Shown: positions 25,942 to 34,777, counted from the stretch's first letter. The stretch is DNA of 64,000 nucleotides from CANIGN01 sp964538275 (GCA_964538275.1 CAZIFW010000001.1:51759-115758); one strand, 5' to 3'. A program made the numbers and translations. The notes: generated by a model not told the origin, from the letters alone.

Positions 25942-26402
25942 AAAATACCAGCAAGTTGTTTTTGTTACTCTTCTTTTTTCTTGGCATGAGTGTATTTGTT
26001 TTTGCTCAAGGATGTCCGCTTTGCGCTTCTTTGGAGATTAAAGTTGCAGGTTTAAAGAACGAAGAGGGAATTGTGCGGATTATGCTCACGCGTGATGCGA
26101 CTACATTTGAAGAGCTTGATCCTGCAAAAATTGAAGCTTCAAAAATTTATTTTAGGAACGCAGCTGCGAAAAAAGACGGAGTTATTTTTACTTTTTCAGA
26201 ACTTCCTAGTGGTGCATATGCTTATAAGATTTTTCATGATGCCAATAACAATGAACTTATAGATACAACTCTTTTGGGTAAGCCCACAGAGAGTGTTGCG
26301 GTTTCTGGTTATAAGCAGTTAAAAGACCCTAAAGTGAGCTTTGAAAGGGCTAAGTTCAAGGTAGCTCCCAGAGCAAAAATTAAGAGAACAGTAAATTTAT
26401 AA
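25938..26402 (+). CDS. DUF2141 family secreted protein
   Basis: A 154-residue exported protein with signal segment LFLLLFFFLGMSVFVFAQG and cleavage likely after FAQ. The mature part begins with CPLCASLEIKVAGLKNEEGIVRIML and contains SELPSGAYAYKIFHDANNNELIDTTLLG, the DUF2141 signature with its calcium-site-like DANNNELID. The CPLC pair at the mature N-terminus resembles a redox or metal motif, and the first Cys is not in a good lipobox. The gene overlaps the stop of the chain-length-factor-like gene by four bases, tying its expression to the biosynthetic operon. The function of the family is unknown. Confidence 0.8.
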   Translation: MKNTSKLFLLLFFFLGMSVFVFAQGCPLCASLEIKVAGLKNEEGIVRIMLTRDATTFEELDPAKIEASKIYFRNAAAKKDGVIFTFSELPSGAYAYKIFHDANNNELIDTTLLGKPTESVAVSGYKQLKDPKVSFERAKFKVAPRAKIKRTVNL

Positions 26403-26421
26403 AAAGAAGAAAGTCTTTTTA
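26400..26421. terminator. Possible bidirectional AT-rich terminator between convergent operons
   Basis: A perfect 8-bp inverted repeat TAAAAAGA / TCTTTTTA with a 6-base loop covers the stop codons of both convergent genes. The downstream U-rich side exists in both directions, but the stem has almost no GC, so it is weak as an intrinsic terminator. Confidence 0.35.
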
Positions 26422-27360
26422 TTGGCACATTTGAATTTCATCTAGTTGGAACGTTGTTAGAGCAGAAGAGCTTGTTAACGGTTTATAGCTATATCGTCCC
26501 TTTCCCACGACCGTTAAAGTTTTATCAGACTTCAGGGTTTTCGCAGCGCTTACGCACGACTCGATGTTTTTTCCTTTCAGTTCAACAGCAATGGCGGGAG
26601 GAGTGCTAGAACCCCAAAAGTGTTCCTGATGACCATCATCCATTCTGGCAAAGCCTGTACCGTTAATTGTAAAAAGGCCGTCTACGTTTAAGATCTCTGA
26701 AATTGTTACAAATACAATTTCTTGAACTTTCGGTAAATTGTTAGGAGCCTTCGCTGCTGCGGCGGCAACTTCCTTTTCTACACTCACATCGGTACTCATT
26801 TTTCTTCTATAGTCACGTATGCTCTCTTGAGTATTTTTACTTATCATTGGCCAAGCTATAAAACCTGTAATTGCAAAAATAATTCCATATTGTGTAACAA
26901 GCGCATTTAGTTTTTCCTCTGTTGGCAAATGCAGAAGGGTGCCTGCGCTTAGCAAGAACATGCTGAGTAGATACACTAAAAACCCAAGTTTTATGTCAGA
27001 GTTAAGGGGGAGATTGCCTATAAGTCCTCCAACGTTTTGACCCGCAAAATTGCGAACGTATAGACAAGCCCCTAAAGTTGCTAAGGCTAAGCTTAATAAA
27101 ATATGTAATTGTTCTCGACCCGAAAAGTTTTTCTTCAGGAGAATACGTAGAGGAAAAATTAATACGCTGAGTGTTCCTATAACTGCAAGCGCCCCTACTA
27201 ACAAGGCGGCGTTCGGTAACACAACAATCCAAGGTGCCGACAGCATGCCTAACTGTAAAATATGAAGACCCAATTCTTTTCCTAATGCAGGAAGCATCAA
27301 TGCCAAGACATATAAAAGATATCCCACACCTATAAGTTGCTTCGAATAGAGGGGGTTCAT
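26419..27360 (-). CDS. Unknown multi-pass membrane protein with C-terminal soluble domain
   Basis: A 313-residue protein I do not recognise. The N-terminal 180 residues hold about six hydrophobic segments (for example LIGVGYLLYVLALMLPAL, AALLVGALAVIGTLSVLIF, LLSLALATLGACLYV, LGFLVYLLSMFLLSAG and YGIIFAITGFIAWPMI). A linker with VEKEVAAAAAKAP leads to a C-terminal soluble domain of about 110 residues with TINGTGFARMDDGHQEHFWG and a Cys pair (ESCVSAAKTL and the terminal IQMCQ). It stands alone on the minus strand, divergent from lon. No catalytic motif is visible. Confidence 0.75.
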   Translation of the reverse strand: MNPLYSKQLIGVGYLLYVLALMLPALGKELGLHILQLGMLSAPWIVVLPNAALLVGALAVIGTLSVLIFPLRILLKKNFSGREQLHILLSLALATLGACLYVRNFAGQNVGGLIGNLPLNSDIKLGFLVYLLSMFLLSAGTLLHLPTEEKLNALVTQYGIIFAITGFIAWPMISKNTQESIRDYRRKMSTDVSVEKEVAAAAAKAPNNLPKVQEIVFVTISEILNVDGLFTINGTGFARMDDGHQEHFWGSSTPPAIAVELKGKNIESCVSAAKTLKSDKTLTVVGKGRYSYKPLTSSSALTTFQLDEIQMCQ

Positions 27361-27577
27361 GTACTTAGGTTAATAGAGTTTTGTTAGATTTATTAAATGA
27401 GCGTGCAGAAATGACCCTACATTCTTCATTTAAAAACAGGAAAGTTAAGGGCCGTTTGCCTCTATAAGCCATTTGGACGCAGGGTGTCGTGGGGTGTCAT
27501 AAAATATCTCTGCTTTTACTCAGGTAGCGCTAAGGCTAAATCGCACTCTGTCGAAGAGTCTTTAAGAGGATAGAATA

Positions 27578-30019
27578 ATGAGCCAAAACTCACCGATGGA
27601 TGAAATTCAGTTGCCCGAAGAGTTACCCTTACTGCCTGTGCGAGATGTCGTTGTATTTCCATACATGATTCTCCCTCTGTTTGTTGGAAGGGATTCTTCA
27701 ATCAGAGCCGTTAACGAAGCTCTCAAAGGAGATCGTTTGATCTTCTTATCTACTCAAAAAGAGATTCGTGACGATAACCCCAGCACCGACCGTATCTTTG
27801 AAGTAGGAACAGTCGCGATGATCATGCGTATGCGCAAGCTACCTGATGGTCGTGTAAAAATTCTTGCACAAGGTGTGGCGAAAGCGAAGATTACAGAATT
27901 TTCTTCGACCGATCCTTTCTACAAGGTGAAGTTTGATCGTTTGCGTGACTTGCCCGTACTTTCCAGTCAAAAGGAATTTGATTTGGTTCAGGAAGTACGA
28001 AGTCAACTCGAAAAAGTTATCACTTTGGGTAAGATGCTTTCACCCGACATTATTCTTGTAGTGGAAGAAATTTCTGATCCTGGGCGTTTAGCGGATCTTG
28101 TTACAAGTAACCTTGGTCTAAAAGTTTCTGAAGCTCAAGATATCCTTGAAACACATGATCCTTTAGCGAGACTTGAAAAAGTTCGCGATCTTCTTAAAAA
28201 AGAACTCGAAATTTTGCAGCTCCAACAACAGAGCAAGAGCCAAATTCGAGACGAAAACACAGCGAGAAAAGACAACGCAAAAGCACGCGTCTTTGGTGAT
28301 CAGCAGGAGAACGTAGATCCAAGAATTGAAGAGATCAACGAGTATAGAGCGAAGATTGAGAAGGCTTTCTTGAGTGATGAGTCACGCACTGAAGCCATGA
28401 AGCAACTAGGTCGTTTGGAGCGTATGCATCCAGACGCGAGTGAGGCCAGCATCATTCGTTCATATATCGATTGGATCTGCGATCTCCCGTGGTCTAAGTC
28501 CTCGCGCGATAAACTAGATCTTGTAGAAGCTAAAAAGATTCTCGATGAAGATCACTACGATCTTGAGAAAGTAAAAGAACGCATTCTAGAAGTTCTTGCG
28601 GTTAGAAAACTTAAGCGCGACAACAAAGGACCCATCATTTGTCTAAGTGGCCCTCCAGGAGTTGGTAAAACTTCACTTGGAAAATCAATCGCGCGCTCTA
28701 TGGGACGTGAATTCGTAAGAATCAGTCTTGGTGGTGTGCACGATGAAGCCGAAATTCGCGGTCACCGTCGTACTTACGTGGGCGCAATGCCAGGTCGTAT
28801 TTTGCAAGCTCTTAAACAAGCGGGCACGAATAACCCTGTCATCATGCTCGACGAAATTGATAAATTAGGGCGCGATTACAAGGGCGATCCTTCAAGCGCA
28901 CTCTTAGAAGTTTTAGATCCTGAGCAAAACAACGCTTTCCGCGATCACTACATGGGATTGAACTTCGACCTTTCTAAAGCTCTCTTTATTTCAACTGCCA
29001 ACCAGTTAGATACCATTCCAGCGCCACTTCGTGACCGTATGGAAATTATCCAACTCTCTGGTTACAGTGAAGAAGACAAAGTGAGAATTGCTCGCCAATA
29101 CATCATTGATAAACAAATTAAAGAAAATGGCATCACTCACGACATGATTGAATTCTCAGAAGATGGTTTGAGAAAAGTTATCTCTGAATACACACGCGAA
29201 GCTGGACTTCGTAACTTTGAACGACTCATTGGCACTTGTTGCCGAAAAGTAGCGCACAAAGTTGCAACTTGGGATGGCACCTTTGCTTTCCCTAAAGAAA
29301 TTGTAGACGCCAACAAAGCCGTGGCTTTCTTGGGCGCTCCTCGCTACCTCTCAACAGATGTGCGTGAAAAAGATGAGATTGGAGTTTGTACCGGTCTTGC
29401 TTGGACACAAATGGGTGGAGAAGTTCTAGAGGTTGAAGTGACTTCAATGCCTGGTAAAGGCGGCATCATGCTTACCGGTAGTTTGGGTGATGTGATGAAA
29501 GAAAGTTGCCACGCTTCTTGGTCTTGGATCAGAGCGCATGCAAAAGAATTGGGAGTAAATCCTGAGTGGTTTACTAAAAATGAAATTCACGTCCACTTCC
29601 CTTCAGGAGCCGTACCTAAAGATGGTCCAAGTGCGGGTGTAACAATCACCACTGCAGTTGTAAGCTTGCTCACTGGAATCCCAGTGAGAAAAGATGTTGC
29701 TATGACGGGTGAAATCAGTCTTCGTGGAAGAGTGCTTCCGATTGGCGGAGTAAAAGAGAAAACTCTTGCAGCTCTACGCCACGGATGTACGACTGTGATC
29801 TTGCCAGAGAGAAACATGAAAGATCTTGTTGAGCTTCAAGACGAAGTGAAAGATAAGATCACTTTTGTACCTGCCACTGAGGTCACAGAAGTTCTTCAAG
29901 CAGCTCTTGCAAAGTCGCCCTTCAAAGACGAAGGCAAAAGCAAAGCCAAAGGTGGTAGCGAAAGCAAGTCACGCGCGGCAGCAGCCTCCATGGTAGACGA
30001 CCAAGAAGACGCAGCTTAA
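27578..30019 (+). CDS. lon: ATP-dependent Lon protease
   Basis: An 813-residue Lon with all three parts: the N-terminal substrate domain beginning LPLLPVRDVVVFPYMILPLFVGR, the AAA+ module with Walker A GPPGVGKTSLGKS and Walker B NPVIMLDEIDK, and the C-terminal protease with catalytic Ser (about residue 685, in PKDGPSAG) and Lys (about residue 726, in PIGGVKEK). It degrades damaged and regulatory proteins in the cytoplasm. AAGAGGA lies about eight bases before the ATG. The C-terminal tail after residue 780 is a low-complexity Lys/Ser/Ala segment. It is a single gene ended by a good intrinsic terminator. Confidence 0.98.
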   Translation: MSQNSPMDEIQLPEELPLLPVRDVVVFPYMILPLFVGRDSSIRAVNEALKGDRLIFLSTQKEIRDDNPSTDRIFEVGTVAMIMRMRKLPDGRVKILAQGVAKAKITEFSSTDPFYKVKFDRLRDLPVLSSQKEFDLVQEVRSQLEKVITLGKMLSPDIILVVEEISDPGRLADLVTSNLGLKVSEAQDILETHDPLARLEKVRDLLKKELEILQLQQQSKSQIRDENTARKDNAKARVFGDQQENVDPRIEEINEYRAKIEKAFLSDESRTEAMKQLGRLERMHPDASEASIIRSYIDWICDLPWSKSSRDKLDLVEAKKILDEDHYDLEKVKERILEVLAVRKLKRDNKGPIICLSGPPGVGKTSLGKSIARSMGREFVRISLGGVHDEAEIRGHRRTYVGAMPGRILQALKQAGTNNPVIMLDEIDKLGRDYKGDPSSALLEVLDPEQNNAFRDHYMGLNFDLSKALFISTANQLDTIPAPLRDRMEIIQLSGYSEEDKVRIARQYIIDKQIKENGITHDMIEFSEDGLRKVISEYTREAGLRNFERLIGTCCRKVAHKVATWDGTFAFPKEIVDANKAVAFLGAPRYLSTDVREKDEIGVCTGLAWTQMGGEVLEVEVTSMPGKGGIMLTGSLGDVMKESCHASWSWIRAHAKELGVNPEWFTKNEIHVHFPSGAVPKDGPSAGVTITTAVVSLLTGIPVRKDVAMTGEISLRGRVLPIGGVKEKTLAALRHGCTTVILPERNMKDLVELQDEVKDKITFVPATEVTEVLQAALAKSPFKDEGKSKAKGGSESKSRAAAASMVDDQEDAA

Positions 30020-30077
30020 TAGGGTCATCGGGACGAAAAACAGGGGTCCCCTGTACCTAGATAGAAAATTACAAATT

Positions 30078-30112
30078 AAAACCTCGCAGGCCTTTGGGTC
30101 TGCGGGGTTTTT
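30078..30112 (+). terminator. Intrinsic terminator of lon
   Basis: Arms AAACCTCGCAG (30078-30088) and CTGCGGGGTTT (30100-30110) pair over 11 positions with one G-T wobble around an 11-base loop. The 3' arm runs into a short T tract ending at 30112. It lies 59 bases after the lon stop codon. Confidence 0.8.
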
Positions 30113-30386
30113 GCTATTTAATACAGAGCTCAATTTTTATAGTCATAGTATTGATTTGGCTTCTTATAGCTTTTAGCGCTTCTGCTTTTGTTGGGTTCAC
30201 AATAATAAGAGAATCTAAGGTGAGTCGATTTATGTCGTATTCTGTTCTGGCTGGGCTTAAAAGACGAATTTTCACGCCGTCGTATTATAGCGTGCAGATT
30301 TTCCCTTTGTGTAGAACGCCTTCTATGACAATAAAAATTAAATTCATAAGCGTGCTTGAGCAGATAGATTCTAAAACAAGGGTCGT
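30113..30386. other. Gene-poor stretch after the lon terminator
   Basis: Together with the 30020-30112 trailer this makes about 367 bases between lon and the next likely gene. A plus-strand open frame crosses it, but it starts within the terminator stem, has no ribosome binding site and reads as low-quality hydrophobic protein. No RNA gene, repeat or clear promoter is visible. Confidence 0.5.
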
Positions 30387-30596
30387 TTATTTAATCCCTA
30401 ATACTTCTCTGATCCTGTATCCATTGCTATGTTTTAAGGATTCTAAGTAAGGATTATTAGGGTTTTGATCTTTTATTTTACTAGCCTCGCTTTCTGTCAA
30501 CTCACGTCCGTATGCGGTGCCATTATGAATTTTGATACCACCATCTCGAAATATTTCGTATTCTTTTCCATCAAGGTTAACAATTATTGGGTTCAT
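30387..30596 (-). CDS. Small hypothetical protein (69 aa)
   Basis: A 69-residue protein beginning MNPIIVNLDGKEYEIFRDG that I do not assign to a family. It looks genuinely coding: mixed hydrophilic composition, a probable beta-hairpin in the N-terminal half (VNLDGKEYEIFRDGGIKIHNG) and a helix with an ELTESEASKIKDQNP segment. There is no signal peptide, membrane segment or cysteine. It is isolated between lon and a GNAT gene, both on the other strand, and so is an orphan. The upstream region has an AT-rich stretch (AATAATGTTTGTATTAAG on the plus strand) that could hold its promoter. No function is proposed. Confidence 0.55.
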   Translation of the reverse strand: MNPIIVNLDGKEYEIFRDGGIKIHNGTAYGRELTESEASKIKDQNPNNPYLESLKHSNGYRIREVLGIK

Positions 30597-30709
30597 GCTT
30601 TAAGTTTAATTTAAACAAATAATGTTTGTATTAAGTTTTAAAAAAGATGAGGTTTCATTTATTCGACACTTGGTATTTAAATAATCGTAATAATTGATAG
30701 AGTAGGCAC

Positions 30710-31138
30710 ATGATTCGTCGGTTGAATATTGATGACTCGCAAGAAGTTGCCAAAGCTTTTCCAATACTTCTTCAATTGCGACCACATCTTGATTTAGAAA
30801 CTTATCAAAGACTTATCCACAGCATGAAAACAGAAGCTTACGAACTATGGGCCTTTGTGGAGCAAGAAGAAATCAAGGGGCTCATGGGAATGAGAGTTTA
30901 TACGGATTTTGTGAGAGGTGCTCATCTCTACATTGATGACTTAGTGATAGATGAAAAATATCGCTCACAAAAAATTGGAGCCAAGCTTTTAGCCTTTGCA
31001 GAATTAGAGGCTAAACAAAGAAAAATACCAAGCCTTCGTTTAGCGTGCGCACTTTCAAATACAGGTGGAATGAAGTTTTATGAAAGAGAAGCGTGGGCAA
31101 AGCGTTCTTACAATTATGTTAAAAAGTTGATAGCTTAA
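30710..31138 (+). CDS. GNAT family N-acetyltransferase
   Basis: A 142-residue acetyltransferase of the GNAT fold. Motif A with the acetyl-CoA pyrophosphate loop is YIDDLVIDEKYRSQKIGAKLLAFAE (the loop is RSQKIGA), and motif B contains LRLACALSNTGGMKFYERE with the catalytic-region Tyr. The substrate cannot be predicted. GAGTAGG is found about six bases before the ATG. It is convergent with the epimerase gene, with only three bases between the stop codons. Confidence 0.87.
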   Translation: MIRRLNIDDSQEVAKAFPILLQLRPHLDLETYQRLIHSMKTEAYELWAFVEQEEIKGLMGMRVYTDFVRGAHLYIDDLVIDEKYRSQKIGAKLLAFAELEAKQRKIPSLRLACALSNTGGMKFYEREAWAKRSYNYVKKLIA

Positions 31139-31141
31139 ATT

Positions 31142-32089
31142 TTACAAAGTTTCTAAAACTTTTTTAAGACCTTCATCGAGTTGGATTTTTGGAGTCCAAC
31201 CTAAAAGCATCTTCGCAATAGAGATATCGGGTTTTCTCTGAGGAGGATCGTCTTCGGGGCGTTCAATATGTTTTATAGGAAGAGTGTCTTTTGATAATTT
31301 TTGAACAGCTTGTGCAAGTTCTAAAATTGTAAACTCATTCTCATTGCCCAAATTTACAGGTTGAGTGAGATCGCCGGTTTCAGCATAGGCTATAATTCCA
31401 TTAATCAAATCATCAACGTAACAAAAACTGCGAGTTTGTTTGCCTTCGCCGTGCACCGTGAGTGGCTCTTTGTTTTTTAGCTGCATGAGAAAATTTATGA
31501 TCACACGACCGTCATTGGGGTTCATGTGCGGGCCATAGGTATTAAAAATGCGAACTAAGCCGTGTTTGGTTTTTTTCTCTTGGTTGTAACTATAAATAAG
31601 AGCTTCTCCAAAGCGTTTGGCTTCGTCGTAACAAGATCTGGGTCCGTAAGAGTTTACATTGCCCCAGTAGCTTTCAGGCTGAGGAGAGACTTCAGGGCTT
31701 CCATAAACTTCACTGGTAGATGCAAAAATTAATCGAGCTTTGTGTTCAGTTGCAAAATCAAGTGCTCTGTAAAGTCCAAGGCTGTTAACGGCCAATGTTT
31801 TAAGGGGCATTTGTTGATACAAAGGAGGCGAAGCAGGTGAGGCAAAATGAAAAACGAATTCAAAATCTTGAGTGTATTGTTTTGACCAAGACTCCCAAGA
31901 GCTTGAGGCATCGGCTTCAATGAAAGTAGTTCCATAGTTTTTAAGTGCATCTGCATTTGATCTAAGGCCTGTGCAAATGTCGTCAATGCCCACGACCGTG
32001 AAGCCATTTTCGTAGAGTTTTTTGCAAAGATGAAAGCCTAGGAACCCAGCAGCCCCAGTGACTAAGGCCATGCGCGTATTATTTGCCAT
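31142..32089 (-). CDS. NAD-dependent epimerase/dehydratase, UDP-glucuronate decarboxylase-like
   Basis: An extended short-chain dehydrogenase of 315 residues. The nucleotide-binding loop is TGAAGFLGFHLC near the N-terminus, with acidic VVGIDDICTG after it. The catalytic features are the SxxxYxxxK-type residues: Ser in FASTSEVYG and YDEAKRFGEAL with Tyr and Lys. HFASPASPPLYQ, RSCYDEAKR and VRIFNTYGPHMNPNDGRVI match UDP-xylose synthase (UDP-glucuronate decarboxylase) better than UDP-glucose 4-epimerase. The product UDP-xylose, or a related sugar, would feed surface polysaccharide. The assignment within the superfamily is moderately sure. A second possible start is Met7. Confidence 0.84.
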   Translation of the reverse strand: MANNTRMALVTGAAGFLGFHLCKKLYENGFTVVGIDDICTGLRSNADALKNYGTTFIEADASSSWESWSKQYTQDFEFVFHFASPASPPLYQQMPLKTLAVNSLGLYRALDFATEHKARLIFASTSEVYGSPEVSPQPESYWGNVNSYGPRSCYDEAKRFGEALIYSYNQEKKTKHGLVRIFNTYGPHMNPNDGRVIINFLMQLKNKEPLTVHGEGKQTRSFCYVDDLINGIIAYAETGDLTQPVNLGNENEFTILELAQAVQKLSKDTLPIKHIERPEDDPPQRKPDISIAKMLLGWTPKIQLDEGLKKVLETL

Positions 32090-32154
32090 TGGAGCACTTA
32101 AACTAGCATGACTACTTTAATTGTCAGCATCTTTTCACTAGACTCTATGGGGTT

Positions 32155-33135
32155 GTGAAAGAATCTAACAAAAACTTGGCTTTAAACGTTCTGCGCTGGG
32201 GTGTGGCAGGCTTGGTTTTATTTTGGCTTTATAGTTCTGGAAAACTATCTAGCTTGGGAGATCTCAATAAGCTTTTTGAAAAACCACATTATTTTGCTTT
32301 GGCTTGTTTAGGATTAACGGCCAACTATGTGTTGAACTTTTTTCGATGGCAGGTTTTGTTGAACGGTATAGGGATGCAAATCCCTTTCTCACAGGTAATT
32401 CGCCTCAGTATGATAGGACAGTTTTTTTCTATTGTTATGCCTGGCTCTGTTGGGGGTGATTTAATCAAAGCTGTTTATGTGGCAAAGTCTTATCCTGCTC
32501 AGCGTACAAGCGTAGTAGCTTCTATTTTGTTAGACCGCATTCTAGGTTTTCTAACTTTAATGGCTTTTGCATCTTTCTTTTTTGTATTGAGTTTTGATGC
32601 CACTCATTTGCCCCCATCACTTCAAGGCTTTGGCACATTGTTGGCCTTGGGAACCTTAGGATTGTTTTTGTTTGTATTGCTTCCTGGCAATGCTGTTAAG
32701 TTTTTGGATCGAATTGATACTAAGAATTCAATTGTCGAGCGCATCACCAAAACTCTTCGGGCCTTTGCGCGTAACCCGTCTACGATTCTTAAGGGGCTTA
32801 TGATTTCTTTTTTGAGTCAAGGCGGCGCTATTTTAGGAATGTATTTTATTGGCAAAGCTGTTTTTGGCGATATGCCTTGGGGAAATTTAGATGGAATGCG
32901 ATTTATCTCAGCCACAGCGGTTGGAACTACGGCTTCAGCACTTCCGCTATCTCCAATGGGATTAGGCATCGGGCAAGTGGCATTTTCAAAAGTTTTTACT
33001 CTCTTAGGTGCCCCTTCTGAGGCCTATGGGATTGTCATTATTAGCGCAGTGCAGATTATTACTTTTATGCTAAACCTGACAGGAGCTATATGGTTTTTGA
33101 AGTCGAAAAAAGAAGTTCAGCAAGCCATGAGTTAA
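32155..33135 (+). CDS. Lysylphosphatidylglycerol synthase transmembrane region / UPF0104 membrane protein
   Basis: A 326-residue protein with about eight membrane helices, of the family named after the flippase domain of MprF (LPG_synthase_TM). Characteristic text is NYVLNFFRWQVLLNGIG, IRLSMIGQFFSIVMPGSVGGDLIKAVYV (a strong family block) and, near the end, ATAVGTTASALPLSPMGLGIGQVAF. There is no lysyltransferase domain, so it is probably a lipid flippase or glycolipid-related membrane protein. The start is GTG at 32155, with GGGG just upstream. It overlaps the recO frame by 46 bases and is probably translated together with it. Confidence 0.84.
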   Translation: MKESNKNLALNVLRWGVAGLVLFWLYSSGKLSSLGDLNKLFEKPHYFALACLGLTANYVLNFFRWQVLLNGIGMQIPFSQVIRLSMIGQFFSIVMPGSVGGDLIKAVYVAKSYPAQRTSVVASILLDRILGFLTLMAFASFFFVLSFDATHLPPSLQGFGTLLALGTLGLFLFVLLPGNAVKFLDRIDTKNSIVERITKTLRAFARNPSTILKGLMISFLSQGGAILGMYFIGKAVFGDMPWGNLDGMRFISATAVGTTASALPLSPMGLGIGQVAFSKVFTLLGAPSEAYGIVIISAVQIITFMLNLTGAIWFLKSKKEVQQAMS

Positions 33136-33833
33136 AATCATTCGAGTCTTTTGCCTCACGAGGCATGCTTTTATACCGTCAGAATTATCAAGAAAGTGAC
33201 CTCATTGTAGATCTCGTTCTAGAGCGTGGCCTTCGCTTGTCTGCTTTGGTTCGAGGGGGGCAAAAATCTGTTAAACGTTTTGGAGGTAAGCTGGAGCCGC
33301 TAAAACTTTTAAATTTTCAGTTGAGGGCGCCTAAGGGGATTACGGGATTTGAAAAACTTTTTTCTCTCGAAGCCACAGATGTTGTGGAAGTTTTTGATGA
33401 TTACAAAAAGACCTGGAACTCTTTAAACGAAGGTCTTTTTTACACAGAGTTTTTTCGAGATCTTTTTCCGAGGGGCGAATTAGAGCCATGGATGTATGAA
33501 AATGCACTTAAAACAGTTTTAGCAGGAAATCATCTTTGCTCAGAAGAGGGTCAAGATTGGCGCCGTTTGTATGTGTGGTTTTATTTTTCTCGTCGTACAG
33601 GATTTGGCGTTTTGGGAGATAAAGGTCTTTTTGCTAAAATTTTTGATGAAGCCACTCATGCAGAGTGGGTTTCTTTATTTGAAGAAAATATTTTCTCCGA
33701 GCGAAGTGTTCAGTTTCTTCATCGGCACTGTGGAAAAGTCTTGGAAAAAAAAGTTATTCGCGATTTATATTCTGATTGGATACAGAGGAGTCATTTAAAA
33801 TGCAAAAGCATAGAGTCTTGGGCCATGCTCTAA
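33090..33833 (+). CDS. recO: DNA repair protein RecO
   Basis: RecO helps load RecA at single-strand gaps with RecF and RecR. The protein of up to 247 residues has an N-terminal OB-fold block beginning GMLLYRQNYQESDLIVDLVLERGLRLSALVRGGQ, and a helical C-terminal part with LEPWMYENALKTVLAG and the late HRHCGKVLEKKV. The zinc-finger cysteines of some RecO proteins are missing. The ATG at 33090 overlaps the upstream membrane protein gene by 46 bases; Met26 (33165) is another possible start but would cut into the OB fold, so I prefer 33090. The C-terminus overlaps the DUF192 gene by 34 bases. Confidence 0.83.
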   Translation: MVFEVEKRSSASHELKSFESFASRGMLLYRQNYQESDLIVDLVLERGLRLSALVRGGQKSVKRFGGKLEPLKLLNFQLRAPKGITGFEKLFSLEATDVVEVFDDYKKTWNSLNEGLFYTEFFRDLFPRGELEPWMYENALKTVLAGNHLCSEEGQDWRRLYVWFYFSRRTGFGVLGDKGLFAKIFDEATHAEWVSLFEENIFSERSVQFLHRHCGKVLEKKVIRDLYSDWIQRSHLKCKSIESWAML

Positions 33834-34252
33834 ATCTATTGTTGGGACTTAATCTATTTGCGGCTGTTTCGTATCCTCAAGAAAAATTACCCAAGAAAAA
33901 GCTCTCTGTGTGCGGGCTAAACTATATAGCTTGGGTAGCGAGCAATGATGAAGATCGCACTCGAGGCTTTATGAATTTTCGTGAGCTTAAAAAACACGAA
34001 GCAATGCTATTTGTTTTTGAGGATGAACGCCCTTTAAGTTTTTGGATGAAAAACGTTCCCTTTGATTTAGATATTGCATATTTTGATAAAAATAAAAAAC
34101 TTGTTTCCTACACAACTATGAAAGCTACAAGTCCTATGATGAAAGCCGATGCATTACCCAATTACCCCAGCAGTGGCGCTGCAATGTACGCCGTAGAGGT
34201 TAAAGCTCGGTCACTCAAAAACTTAAAAGCTCAATGTCGTTTGGTCTTTTAA
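33800..34252 (+). CDS. DUF192 family secreted protein
   Basis: A 150-residue protein with an N-terminal hydrophobic segment (LGHALNLLLGLNLFAAVSY) that suggests export. The domain shows EDRTRGFMNF, the block MLFVFEDERPLSFWMKNVPFDLDIAYFDKNKKLV, and MYAVEVKARSLKNL, the typical DUF192 signature. The ATG at 33800 has GAGGAG nine bases before it and lies inside the 3' end of recO, so the two are likely coupled. The function of the family is unknown. The stop codon overlaps that of the convergent Tad-associated gene by four bases. Confidence 0.85.
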   Translation: MQKHRVLGHALNLLLGLNLFAAVSYPQEKLPKKKLSVCGLNYIAWVASNDEDRTRGFMNFRELKKHEAMLFVFEDERPLSFWMKNVPFDLDIAYFDKNKKLVSYTTMKATSPMMKADALPNYPSSGAAMYAVEVKARSLKNLKAQCRLVF

Positions 34253-34773
34253 CGAGGCCTTTTTGCAGGAGCACTTCCAGAACTTCTACTTCCGCCGCTA
34301 TCTCGCTGACTACTGTAGATTGCATAACCTCCCACCGCGAGACCAATACTTCCGGCTATAATCCATGGTAGCCATTTTTTAAGAGAGCTTTGTTTGGTGG
34401 CTTCATCAAGAGGGATTGCGCTACTTCCAAACATATCTTGCTGAGTGGTAGCAAGGGCTACAATGTTTTCTTTATTTTCAATGTTTTTGGTGAGTGAACT
34501 AAGTTCAAGTTTTTTGCCGTTAAGAATATCTGTATAGGACAGATAAAGATCTAAGCTTTTATCTTGAGAAACTATGTGAACGGCATCGTCTACGTAGTTA
34601 TAAGTCCCCACTACGTTACAGATAGATTCATCAAAGAAAAATTGTCTATCTGGATTGTCTTGTTTGATTTGATATAAAACACGTTTCTTTAGAAGGTCTT
34701 GTATATGAGCAGGTGGCATGTTGTCTTCAATTGCGTTTTGAGAAAGGATGAGGGCAAAGCATAGTATTTTCAT
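34249..34773 (-). CDS. Unknown membrane-anchored protein, last gene of the Flp/Tad-like operon
   Basis: A 174-residue protein that I do not recognise. It begins with MKILCFALILSQ, a short possible signal. The middle is soluble (DESICNVVGTYNYVDDAVHIVSQD). Near the C-terminus a membrane segment WLPWIIAGSIGLAVGGYAIY is followed by a glycine/serine-rich basic tail. It is four bases downstream of the SAF-domain gene on the same strand, so it belongs to the pilus operon by position. It might be an assembly or retention protein, but nothing in the sequence shows this. Confidence 0.65.
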   Translation of the reverse strand: MKILCFALILSQNAIEDNMPPAHIQDLLKKRVLYQIKQDNPDRQFFFDESICNVVGTYNYVDDAVHIVSQDKSLDLYLSYTDILNGKKLELSSLTKNIENKENIVALATTQQDMFGSSAIPLDEATKQSSLKKWLPWIIAGSIGLAVGGYAIYSSQRDSGGSRSSGSAPAKRPR

Positions 34774-34777
34774 TTTT

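Noticed and set aside
30094..30450. Plus-strand open frame of 118 codons after lon
   Set aside because: It starts inside the 3' part of the lon terminator, has no ribosome binding site and its translation looks like random hydrophobic and basic text. It also overlaps the better small gene on the other strand.
32634..32650. TTGGCACATTGTTGGC, a sigma-54-like sequence inside the UPF0104 gene
   Set aside because: The -12 element reads TGGC instead of TTGC, and it lies in coding sequence without a suitable downstream start.
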